This document shows, piece by piece, positions 39,752-50,509 of a stretch of 64,000 bases of DNA. The DNA is from Spirodela intermedia (lineage: Eukaryota > Streptophyta > Magnoliopsida > Alismatales > Araceae), in NCBI GenBank assembly GCA_902729315.2, contig LR746264.1, positions 1,118,501 to 1,182,500 of the forward strand, in the 5' to 3' direction. The notes beneath the pieces were generated by a model, which worked only from the letters and a program-made list of their open reading frames with translations, was not told the origin of the DNA and did no database searches. Each line of letters begins with the position of its first letter. The first letter of the stretch is position 1. Position numbers and translations under genes: made by a program.

Positions 39752-40979
39752 CTGCGCTGTCTACGCTCAAGAGAGGCGTGCGTGTGTGGACGTGGACCAG
39801 TACGGGAGGGGGATTGGGAGAGGGGGGGAGACGCCGAGGTTGATCTTCAGAACGAGGGCTAGCTATTTGCAGTGGTGGTTACGGGATATGGTTGATAGCT
39901 CGGTGCCGGTACTATAGAGGGACGAAGAGATAGGCGGAGCTAGGGCGTCCGAGGAAGGCAGCTTCCACGTCAACTCTTCCGGTTTTCTGGCATATCCCTG
40001 GTAGCGGACAGACGGAAGTGTCGCCTCGCCGTTGCCGCCGCGGCCCGTCTCCCTTCTTCTCTCCTCGGCCCCGTGCATCATGCATGCGTCTCCGCGTCCA
40101 GAATTCGGCGCCTCTGTTCGTGTGATCGCCGTATGACGAACCCACCTGAAGAATGTCAATTCCCTTAATACCCGGTCCTCGAACCGTCGTTTCCTTTGAG
40201 GTGCTGCGTGACTCCCCCCTCCGATTGCTCCGTCGACTTTCTTTCTCTCGTTTATCTGTCAGCTCGTCTCTCTATCTCCCGGCTTCCGTCAAACGTAAAA
40301 TATTGAAAACGCTTTTTATACCCTTCGCTCAGAGGGCACGTGGCGACCTCTGGGGCGGGAACCGCCGCCGGCCGAGCGAAGGGTATAAATAACTGGCGCA
40401 TCAGCTGCCGCAGCAGTACTCGGACACGCAGGGGAAGGACGAGCGGCCCCAGCTTCCCTATTTTCCCGAATGTGCGGAGGCTCTCCCGTGTCGCGGCGGA
40501 ATTAACTTTTCTTTTGTCGACCTGATCCGCAGGGAACGACGGCGGACTGGGCTTGCAATTGGCCCTGGTTTTCGACTGGAGCAGATGTTTACGAGAAGAC
40601 TAAATATTTTGTGGCGTGGGCTTCTGGACCTGCTAGATACAAATCGCTAAGTTTTCAGAGTCTCCCTGAGGTCCAGGCTGTCCAAGTCTAACTCTGACTA
40701 GGTTATCTGGCACACAACAAGGGTTCCGCTTCTTCTGGCACAGCGGATGTGTGTCTGACTAATGCATACACACACGAGACAGATAGAAGGGCACTAGACA
40801 ATCCCCTTTCGTCCACGGTCGTACAAGGTTTTTCTTCCTTCATGAGAAAGAGACAACGTCTGAATTATAGTCCATTAGGCACAAAGGACAAGGTCGCCCT
40901 TAATCCAATATTTGCGTTCTTATCAAAGAGCCCCATTAGAGTCAATTAGCTCATTTTTTACAACTCCAAAAATCTAACA

Positions 40980-41380
40980 TTTGGTGGCCGATTTTCAAGA
41001 AAAAATAAAGCTTTTCTTTACCTTGTGCGACGTCTCCAGTAACATAATTCTGGAGATCAACCGAAGCCATGTAACGCCTGAATTGCTCTGCGATGACTCC
41101 CTACGTCAACATGTCTACTGGACGTTCCAATCTGCTAATCTTTTCTATTCCCTCCACATTCTTCTAACTTTGAGCTTTACCTCACTCGTGATTTCCGGCT
41201 TGGGATGTAGATTGACCTCACGATGACTTCAATCTTTGCGAGAGTCTCAAATGAGGTCGCATAACCAAACTGCTGCTACTTACATCCATAGTAACGGGTT
41301 ACAAGGAAAGAAATAGAGACTGACCGTAGTCTCTAATAGCACCTCATATTGATGCCAAGGATACTTACTGTCTGGTGTAG
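40980..41380 (+). repeat. Repeat C, module right flank
   Basis: The first half (GATTTTCAAGAAAAAATAAA to CCAATCTGCTAATC, 40990-41140) matches 49150-49310. The second half (41155-41360) matches 21885-22075 near the CDPK gene. No coding capacity recognised. Confidence 0.75.
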
Positions 41381-41489
41381 TTTGATTGATCGGAGGAAAG
41401 TTGATAGGAAAGGCTAGGAGGGGCTGCTGTGAGGTAGTACTCGTGTTAGAAAATAGGGGGCGTATAACACAAAACTATATTTCCACACA

Positions 41490-42190
41490 AGATACCCTTA
41501 ATAACCTACTCATCGCGGAACGGCAAGCAATGCTGAATAAAGAACACGGATAGTACACCCAACGTAGGAGAAAAGCAACAAGAAACAGTTCTCATCATTC
41601 AGACCTCCAAGTTCTATATACCACAACTATACCCTCTTCACGACAGGCCTATGACAATGTGTTCATGACTATAGTTTTTTCTCCTGCTCTCAATCTTCAT
41701 CAGGATTAAAGTTTAAATACCCTATTCAACGACAAGAGCAGCCCTAGAAAATGAGAAATTGACACATGTATGAGTTTCACGGGTGTCGACAAACCCAACC
41801 CATGAATCCCCCCCCCCCCCCCCTCTATGACTCGCACTCACTCCTCAGGTTTACGTGAAGAATTCACTGACAAATATTTCACTTGATCTCCACACTAACC
41901 CTCACTTAGACCAAATCCCCGCCCTTGGATGTGTCTCTATGACTCTCACGTCTAGTCCTTACATTATCATGAAGAATTAAATTACAAACGGTTCGATTCA
42001 TCACCACATAAACCATTATTTGAAACCTAATCTCGAACGGTAAGAAGTTCTGGTGACCTACGGTAATGCAGTCGAGTGTCTTCGTCCTTGCACAGTTGAC
42101 CAGATGTGCACACTCAAAATAGACGGGAAGAGAGTCAAGAGATAGGGGAGGGGAACCCAGCACACTACCGTTAGGCGGCAGCTTCCTCCC
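41490..42190 (+). repeat. Repeat B, copy 2, with poly-C tract
   Basis: Homologous to 36780-37330 and 49995-50470. It contains a run of 13 C at about 41810-41822 that the other copies lack, and a local duplication of the TCTATGACTC block (41824 and 41935), which makes it longer. Confidence 0.8.
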
Positions 42191-42235
42191 CCTCTTAAAT
42201 CACGAGATAAGGCAAAACCATAGGGACAGAAGGCA

Positions 42236-43450
42236 CTCGTGCCCCTAATACTAAGTTTGGTCCGAGGGTGCTGCCCACCTGGTCGCCCAACCGCCAGCTC
42301 ACTATGGGGTTGGATCCGCGTGTTCCCCGGAGATCCCATCAGATCATTCTCTATATTTCCCAGAATCTCCCACTTAGAGGCTGATCTTCAAAGGAGACTG
42401 ATCTCCCGACTTCAAGCATCCTCTCGCTCTGCCCTAGCTGCACACCGGGATGCATGCCACATGTATCCAGGCATGTGATGCACACGCATGACCATACCGC
42501 ACCGTACCACACTGCTTGTACGACGCCGCATGCCTGTTTAAGGCCGCTGCCCATGCCGGCATGCTTCGCGCTGCCAGCTCTCGAAAAAATGTTTGTTTCC
42601 ACCCGCGCCTCCCACATTTTCACTCGAACCTAGCTCACCACAAAATACGTGTTCACAAAGCAGCAGCTATGATACCACTGATGGGGACGGACGTCCTCAT
42701 CTTTGCACCACTGAATAGATGTGCAAACTCGATGTTGGGCAATGTGACCAGATTTAGGGCTGAATGGGCTAGGGAATTGCCTGATACAGCGCCGGAAGTA
42801 AGGGAGCATGAGGACAGAATGTCCACGAGGTAATAAAATGCAGAGAGCAGTCTAACGTGCTGTGGTCTAAAGAGGATAAGAACACCTCATGACCAGTAAA
42901 CAAAAGGAGAAGAAATAATATCCAATGTCAAGAGAGGAACAAGGTATAGAAGTATATGGAGTTAATGAAGCATTGATACCGGGCACCGGATGGGAGCGGA
43001 GGAGGAGAAGCCGGAATCCTGTTTCCAGCCCCCGGAGAGGAAGGGATTACCGTGCCCTTAATTTCTCTCTCTCCCCGAGCCGTCCTTTAATATCCGTATT
43101 AAAAAGGGGGCTGGACTGGTTTTCGTACCTGAAACCAGTCCTAATCAATGGCTTAAGGGTGAGATGAGGTCCGGAGGGACCTCTCCTAAAAGTAAGCGTT
43201 GATCAAGTGACCCTCACACTCGAGATAGAGTGGGAGAGAGGCAGAGATAAGGGAGGGTACACTAGATGTACGTGGTTCCGAGATTCCCCCTACATGGTTA
43301 GACTCGTTTTTCTAGCCCAACGCAAGGGGTCATCAGAGCCGATTAGATCACTCAGTGAGAAGGAGAGAGGGAGAGAGACAGCGAGAGTGAGTCTTCAGTC
43401 GCTGCAACGGTGGTAATGAGACCGGACGTTATTTATAGGGGACGAGGGCC
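42236..43450 (+). repeat. Repeat D, CpG-rich copy
   Basis: GC-rich, non-coding. The part 42236-42640 aligns with 54005-54400 (AATACTAA, GAGGGTGCTGCCC, CAGCTCACT, TCATTCTCTA, AGGCTGATC, CTTGTACGACGCCGC against CTTGTACAACACAAC, AATGTTTGTTT). The end part 43338-43450 matches 30226-30345 and 54600-54700. It leads directly into module 3. The middle, 42640-43330, has no match that I found and no gene. Confidence 0.75.
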
Positions 43451-45272
43451 ACGGGGAGGAGATGACGTCCTGAGATGCCGAAGTTGTCAGTCGTCGTAAC
43501 CGAGAGATGCGGTCGGGAAAGCGGAGGATCAACTGAACAGTGACCGTGGCCCGCGTCGCCAGCAGAGTTTCCAGAAGGAGACGGACAATGTGCTCTGTCT
43601 TGCGGTGGCTGCCAGGTGCACCGTTTGCCCGTTTTTGTCCATACAGCCCGTAGGAGAAATGATGAGGAGGAACACGTGTGGAATCAGGCGTTAGAGTTGT
43701 GTGTTGTCTCACCCTGACCTAGTCGACGCCTCTGGACCCAGGTGTTTCAACCGTCCTTTCCTCTGCTGAGCCCTCTGATTCTTGTTTTCCACGTGGAGTC
43801 AAATAAACTGTCTGATAGACGTGGACAAACGGGACTCCCCTGTCTGTGCGTTGTGAACCGTAGCGCGGAACGCCAGATATCCTTGTACGGTGTTAGATGT
43901 GCGTTATTGTTAACCGAAGGATCCTCTTCATCTTCTAAGAGAGACGTTCGGGATATTGCGCAGCGGACGACGGTGGCAACAGTCGCGCATTCAACACCGG
44001 ATAAACACTGGCGGGCGATTTTTCACTCTGACCCGAGAAGCTGTTTCTCCAGTGTGCGCAAGACTTCCGTTTCTGGCGCCGTAATCCCTTGTGTGCGGGT
44101 GAAAGCTTCTTCTTTTGAGGTACGATCGTTCTAAGAGCCCGGGGATATGCCCAATCGAGACGGAACCGGCTTCACAATACGCGCGGGTAATATTTTTCCG
44201 GGTGATATCATGACGGACGAACACGACCTCGGTTTGAGCTCGGTTTCATTCGGGTTTAGCTTGAGTAATAAAATCTGCCAATTAAGAGCCCCAAGTGCGG
44301 CGTATTTCTGAGCTTTTTTATCCGATAAAGCTGTGATGGATGCGAAATTCTTTAATGGAACGGCATTCGAATGCGCACGCCTCGAAACAACTACCGTTGG
44401 CCGTGCTGTAAGAAAAACAGCAAACTCCCCTGTATTGTGTATTCGGGAGGCGCAAGCTCTCTGGACCTCGTTGCCCACTCCGATTGCTAATGTCATGATC
44501 CTCCAACGGTCTGGTAATGAACAGGAACACCGATCGCGTATCACCTGGCATTGGTATCTGACAAGAAGCATTTTACGATATAAGGCCGTCTTCTTTGTCT
44601 AATGAAACGCTCGATATTCCGCGTTGTATCTGATGGGCTGCGTTATCCGTGTCGACCGTTATATTCTGTGACATGGCGGAAAAGATCTCGGTGTTTACAG
44701 AACATGCCACGTGAAACGCGATACGACACCCAATTTCCGTTCCACGACGACAAAAACGATCGAGACCCGAGCCGTTTTTGAACGACGCCACGCATCTATT
44801 GGCGAGTAAACCGTGACGTCGGAAAGGGTTTAGTGCTCTAGTCCAAAACGAGCCCAGTACCGGATGTACGGGGACCGGATCGTAGACGAAGCGATCCTCG
44901 GAGAGGAGCACTCGCATTCGGTACACTAACGCCTCCCTCTCTCTCTCTCTCTCTCGCCTGTCTCCACCGGTCGCCAGTACGCAGAGGCATTCTTCTATTG
45001 ACTTGTTCGGACAGTAGCTGCGGGTTGCTCTTGTGACAAGCATGAGGCTTCTGTGCAATTAAACTAGGGAGTCTGATTTACACGACGTTGAGAAGCTACA
45101 GCGGTTACAAATTTACACGATGTTACAATCGGACACCGAGGTCGGGGCTATAACGAAATGAATGAATTGTCATCTGCGTGTTCGAGGTATAGTGAATGAA
45201 TTGTCGTCTTCGTGTACGAGGTATAATGAATGAATTTGTTTCTTCCATCCTCCGGGACGGAAGCAGGCGTCT

Positions 45273-47443
45273 TCAGGAGGAGCACGTCGACGGTACGACG
45301 GTGCCGAATTTAGACAAGCTGACGTTGCGGCAGAAGCTCTTGGCAGGTGCTCCGCTCGCGGTGACGAGGTGGACGTCCTGCAGCGTTATCCCCCGGCAGG
45401 GGACGGTGCGGCTGCAGTCGAAGTCCATGGCCACCGCGGTGGCGCTCGTCCCCCGGACGTTCTGGAAGGTCACTCCGCTCACGGCGACCGCGGATTTCTG
45501 CGCGGCAAAGGGCGAACGGAAGATTAGCGAGAGGAACTGAGCGAGAAAGCGAGAGTGAGATAAAAGAGAGAGCGAGCGAGAGAGAGAGAGAGCGGAAGCA
45601 GGAGAGACGCAAAAGGCGGTGCTGGCATGCTCCACCTGTTCGCCGCAGGACTTGGGGGAGTCGCAATAGTTCTGGTCGATGATTATTGGGTTCTTCACGT
45701 TGTCCATCACGATGTTCCTGAAGATGATGTTTCTGGCGTACCCTTTTCCACCCTGAAGGGAGAGGACCGAAGGACGCCGTCGTCGCAGTGTCAGTTTGGG
45801 GAGCGCGAGAGAATTCTGGTTGGGTAGTCAGTCAGATGGCGTTACCTGCCAGGTCTTGATCCGGACTCCGTTGGTGGTTCCCTCCAGCCGCGCCGTGTCG
45901 ACCAAGACGTCGGAAACGGTGTGTTCCGCACCGTTGGCTCCAAGGCTCCCGATACTGCCAGCGACGATGTGATGCGTCAACGGGGGAGAGGGGAGAAGAT
46001 AGTGAGAGAGCACGGGGGTGAGAGGAAGAGGAGGCCAGAAGCAGATCCCAGCACATAGCCGGTAGATGTGGTACCTGATTCCGTGGCCCGGTCCGCAGAC
46101 GATGTTGGTGGCCGTAATGGAGCGTGAGCCGCTGACGATGGAGATGCAGTCGTCGCCTATAGGGAGCAATTTAAAGCGAAGTCACGGCCTGCATTCTTCC
46201 GGCTTCGCGGATGGGGGAGGCCAAGGAAGCGGAGGCGGAGGGTGGACCTGTCCTGATGACGGAGTCGCTGATCTTAACGTCGGTGCTGCCGGAGACGTGG
46301 ATTCCGTCCGTGTTGGGACTGTTCCCCGGGGCGGAGATGGTCATTTGGGAGATCCGGACGTTGGCGCACTTCGAGAAGGTGACGTGCATCTGCTGGCTGT
46401 TCTTGAACTTGAGATCGGTTACGGTCAAGCCGCGGCAGGATTGGAACGTCAGCGCCTGCAAGGAGTCAACCAGAGAAGTCAGCTCGCGGAAACATCGGAA
46501 TCCACGAACCGAACGAGTTGAGTCTGGTCCAGAAAGTACCGTGGGTGCACCCTTGCACGGCTTTTTAACGTCGCACCGAGGAAAGATCAGAAGGCGAGTC
46601 AGTCAGCGGGTCGAGAGGAGCAAAGCCGAGGACGGAAGGAGTTTCCCCTGGCAGTCCCATGAAGTGCGCAAGCGGAGAAAGTAAGAGGGGTTGCTACCTG
46701 TGCGGAGTCGACCTTGCAGGAGACCTTCCACCACACCTGCCCGTTGCCGTCGATGGTTCCGCCGCCCTCCACTCTGAGGCCGTCGACCTTGTCGAACAGC
46801 ATCCAGAGCCTGCGGTCCGCTCCGTCCCAGTCGGACATCCTTCCGGAGGCGAGAATCGTTCCCTTGATCTGTGGGCGACAGTTGAAAGACAGAGGGAGTC
46901 TAAGGAGGCGCGACGCAATAAGATTTTGGTGCGAGGGGAGCTGGGGGGTGGGTTGTCGTGTCTCACCGCTACGGTGATTGGAGACTTGCAGGGACCGGAG
47001 AAGGTGATGGGCTTGAGCCGGTATGCCTTCCCCTCGGGGACCAACACAGTGACGGGAGCTGAGGAAGAGCAAGCCGCCTTCCAGGCAGCGGCGAACGCCT
47101 GCAGACGAGATAATCGACGGGCGGGTCCGCGGGGGTTTAGAAGGAGATTCTCATCTGAGACGAAAGAGATTGCTGACCGGTCTACTACCTTGGTGTCGTC
47201 CGACGATCCGTCGCCTCGTGCTCCGAAGTCCTTCACGTTCCTCACCGTGCTTGCGCTTCCCAGAGTAGACCGCCTCCGTTCGTTGGGCGTCCCCGGAGAC
47301 AGTTTTCTCACCGCGGAGGAGTCGGTGATGTCCAGACCGGTGCGGAATGAGGGGTCGCTGGAGAACGTCTGTTCGTGCTGAGAGTCGCCCGGACGAAGGA
47401 GAAGCACGAGGGCGAGGAGGAGGAGAAGCTTTTGCGCGCCCAT
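45273..47443 (-). CDS. Polygalacturonase 3 (PG3), secreted pectinase
   Basis: Intact second copy of the PG1 enzyme (family 28, pectin hydrolysis in the wall). Exons in minus-strand order: 47189-47443, 46967-47098, 46698-46868, 46540-46560, 46248-46455, 46075-46156, 45846-45954, 45636-45752 and 45273-45497; 439 aa, with the same splice phases as PG1. The start is the ATG at 47443 (MGAQK then Leu-rich core); an in-frame GTG two codons upstream is less likely. The NTDG, GDD, GHG and RIK motifs are unchanged. Differences from PG1 cluster in exon 1 (for example Asp2 to Gly and several changes at residues 24-70), while exons 5 to 9 differ at very few bases. The donor after the 21-base exon is GTACTT here and GTACGT in PG1, which could weaken its use. 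Confidence 0.9.
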
Positions 47444-47598
47444 CTGCACCGCCTATGCTCAAGAGAGGTGTGCGTGTGTGGAGGTGATCTAGTTCGAGAG
47501 AGGGATAAGGAGACGTCGAGAGACAAAGAGGTTGGCTTTCAGAAGGAGGGCTGAATATTGGATTTTGCTGTGGTAGATGGCAGATAGCTCCGCGCGGG

Positions 47599-47606
47599 TT
47601 ATATAG
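47599..47606 (-). promoter_or_regulatory. TATA box of PG3
   Basis: The minus strand reads CTATATAA about 155 bases before the ATG, identical in sequence and placement to PG1, with the same surrounding GGGTTATATAGACCGACG on the + strand. Confidence 0.75.
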
Positions 47607-48899
47607 ACCGACGAAGAGAGAGACGCAGCTTGGGCGTCCGAGGAAAGAAACTTCCATGTCAACTTTTACGGTTTTCCGGCATGTCCGTGGGATATGGACG
47701 GAGAGATGGCAGTGGGACAGACGGAAGGGTCGCCTTGCCGCCGCCGCTGCCGCCCCGTTCCTCTTTCTTTTTTTTTACCCACGTGCATGTGTCGTCGCGT
47801 CCCGAATTCGGCGCCTTCCTTCATGAGAAGCACCATGCGACGAACCCACCCTAAGGTTTATCGAGGCCGTTAATACGGGGTGCTACAACCCTCCCTTTGA
47901 GCTGCTGCGTGAGTTCAGTACAGCCTACCGGACGGGACTCCCTCTCTGATTGCTCGGTCAACTTTCCTTCTCTCGGACATCCGTCAGTTCATCTCTCTTA
48001 TCTGCCGGCTTTCGTCAAACGTGAAAGATTTAAAACGTTTTCAATATTCTTCGTTCGGCCGGCATGTGTCGATCTCCGCGGCGGAAGCGCCGCCGTTTAA
48101 GTTACGCACTTCCGTCTGAGTTGTTGCATGCGCGCGCCAGTGTTGGCGTAGCATCTATTAGCCGCCGCAGCTGAAGCTTTCCTATTTTCCCTTATGTGTA
48201 GACGGGTCTGCACTGTCCCGGCGGCATTATCTCCGTTGGAGGTGGATACCTCTCTCGGTGACGTGCTGCGAAAGGAACGACGTTGACTCGGCTTACAATG
48301 CGCCTCATTGTCTGCTGGACAAGATGTTACTAAATATTTTATGGCGTGGTCTTCTGGACATGCTAGATACAAGTCGCTCAAGTCTTCACGGTCTCCAGGC
48401 AATTTCATGATACATGAAGCTCTGGCTTCCAAGGCATCCAAGTCGATTGCCGCCTAGGTTATTTGGGACACGACGAGCACTCTCCTTTTTGCACAGGGGA
48501 TGCGGAATGCATATTGTTGAAACCGCTCTGATTGAAGCTCGCCGGAGAAGACGCCGCCGGGGAGGAGAGAGCCGTTGGCTCATGTAGAGGAGAGAGAAAG
48601 AAAGGTGAGAAATTAAAATTCAGGCTCAAAGAGCTTCGGGTATACGAATATCGACCCAAACGAGAGCATCGGTTCCGGTTTTGGCATATGAAACCGATAG
48701 CCGGATCCGATACGCTCGTGAACAGTAGGGTCTAACTAACGAAGTAAATAAAGACATACGTAAACATAATATTATAGTTATGGTATAACTGCAATATTTC
48801 ATTCCTTGACACATACACACGAGACAGATGGTAAGGCAGAGAGCCAAGATAACAGGGGCATCTCAGATATATGTGGCTAGGTTAAACCTCCTTCCACCA

Positions 48900-49645
48900 C
48901 GGTCGCACAAGCTTATTCTTCCTTCATGACCAGCAGAAACGTTTTACAGCTCAACACATACGCCTCAGCACACAGCATACAGTGTTCGTACACTCCCAGA
49001 GGCGGCGATTTCTCGCCCTCGTCTTGGGTTGGGAAAAATAGGTAGTGACGAGGCGAACGTTGCCGTTGATACAAAATTGCGTACTCACCCAAGGGATTAT
49101 TAAAGTCCATTAATTCATTCTCCACAGCTCCAAAAGTTAAACACTTAGAGACTGATTTTCAAGAAAAAATAAAACTTACTTAACTTGTGCGACGTGTCCA
49201 ATCAACTAGTCTTGGAGATGAATAGAGGTCATTTATAGCCTCGATTGCTGTGTGACGTCTGTCTTCATCAAAATGTCTTATGCCTGTTCCAACCTGCTAA
49301 CCTTTTCAAGTGACAATTCTCTGTCCTCCAACAAGTTGAGACTAAATTGATACCTCAGCTAGATGTGCTTCTCATTGTTGACTTTCGGCAATGGAAGATT
49401 GTTTCTCTTCATTTTAACCTCTGCGAGTGATTTTCAGGGCTCGCTTCTGGCATTGGAAGTAGTACTCCGTTTCCCCTATTGTATTTGTTGTTCATTTCCT
49501 CGTTTTCAGTCAGTGCGTCCACTTCTCCGAGGTGGTCGCTATGTTCTCCGAACCATGTCGGCGGCCAAAGGAATAATAAAAAAAATCGTCTTCCAACGAT
49601 CGATTGACACCTCTGCAGCAGAACAATGCAATGCTTGATTCCCTA
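48900..49645 (+). repeat. Module 3 right flank with repeat C remnants
   Basis: 49150-49310 matches 40990-41140, and 49505-49570 matches 21105-21175. The rest has no gene that I recognise. A run of open codons near 49363-49638 on the + strand carries no known motif. Confidence 0.65.
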
Positions 49646-49649
49646 AGCT

Positions 49650-49927
49650 CCTACATGTATATATAAATCTGGATATAGAGCGAGCGTGCGAGCAAGAGAG
49701 AGAAAGAAATAGATACATGAACATGTATATATAAATCTAAATATAGAGAGAGCGAGCGAGCGAGCGAGCGAGCGACAGAGAGAGAGAGAAATAGACATGA
49801 ACCTGTATATATAAATCTAGATATAGAGCAAGCGAATGAGAGAGAGAGAGAGAGAGAGAGATAGGCATATGAGCATGTTTCTATAAATCTAGATATAGAG
49901 CTAGCGAGAGAGAGAGAGAGAGAGAGT
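49650..49927 (+). repeat. Four-copy minisatellite, unit about 70 bp
   Basis: Four units, each made of TGTATATATAAATCTAGATATAG or a close variant followed by a GAGC/GA-rich tract of changing length. GCGA units dominate in copy 2 and GA in copies 3 and 4. The two-copy version at 21645-21760 has the same layout. Confidence 0.92.
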
Positions 49928-49994
49928 TTTTCATTTTTATTATTTAGTTTTACTATTAATAGAAGGCTTCGGCATCTATATATATTTCCACACA

Positions 49995-50463
49995 AGATTA
50001 ATTAAAATCCCACCGTTGAACGGGAGGCAATACCAAAATAAATAAATGGAGACACTACACCCAAGATAAGGGAAAAACAAGAAACACTTGTCACTATTCA
50101 CACTTCCAAGTTGGATAAGCTTGAACTATATCCTCTTCTTGGCAGGCCCACCACAATATTGTGACGGCTGTGTTTTCTTATCTTGCTCAAAGTCTTAATT
50201 GAGATTATAGTTTACATGAGTTACTATTAGACAATAATACCCCTAGAAAATAAAAAACTGGCACATATGTATGTGTAAGGAGTCATGACAAACTCAACCC
50301 AAGAATGTCTCTTTGTGACGGTCACATGACCTCATCAAATTAATATGAAGAATTAAATCAAAAACATTTCAAATAATCTTCACACTAAGTATCGAACTAA
50401 ATCTCCAAGAGTGAGAAAACTCTAATGATTCATGGGTGTTGAATCCATAGATGCACTGATCTT

Positions 50464-50470
<7 letters not shown>
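49995..50470 (+). repeat. Repeat B, copy 3
   Basis: Homologous to 36780-37330 and 41490-42190, but more AT-rich; several CG dinucleotides of the other copies appear here as TG or CA. It ends at a GA run at about 50467-50494. Confidence 0.78.
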
Positions 50471-50497
<27 letters not shown>

Positions 50498-50509
50498 CCA
50501 CTAGCAGAA

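Larger units (their letters stand above)
36780..41400 (-). repeat. Polygalacturonase module 2
   Basis: Second module: left flank 37330-38030 matches 30600-30830 and 43725-44330, the pseudogene follows, and the right flank 39752-40950 matches 33760-34760 and 47444-48900. It lacks the segment equal to 44330-45230 of module 3. It is more diverged than modules 1 and 3 in most of the gene body. Confidence 0.8.
43330..48900 (-). repeat. Polygalacturonase module 3
   Basis: Third module, the most complete. Left flank 43338-44130 matches module 1; 44140-44330 matches module 2; 44745-45225 matches module 1 at 31045-31540. The gene body equals PG1 at a constant offset of 13,684 bases through exons 3 to 9 (13,686 for exons 1 and 2 owing to two extra bases in intron 2). 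Right flank 47444-48900 matches the other modules. Confidence 0.85.

Noticed and set aside
41810-41822. Run of 13 C as a possible functional site
   Set aside because: A homopolymer inside one copy of repeat B only; slippage or sequencing error explains it.
46694-47449. 251-codon open frame on the minus strand starting with GTG
   Set aside because: It runs from PG3 exon 1 through introns 1 and 2 without splicing; its first 87 codons are explained by the PG3 gene model starting at the ATG at 47443.
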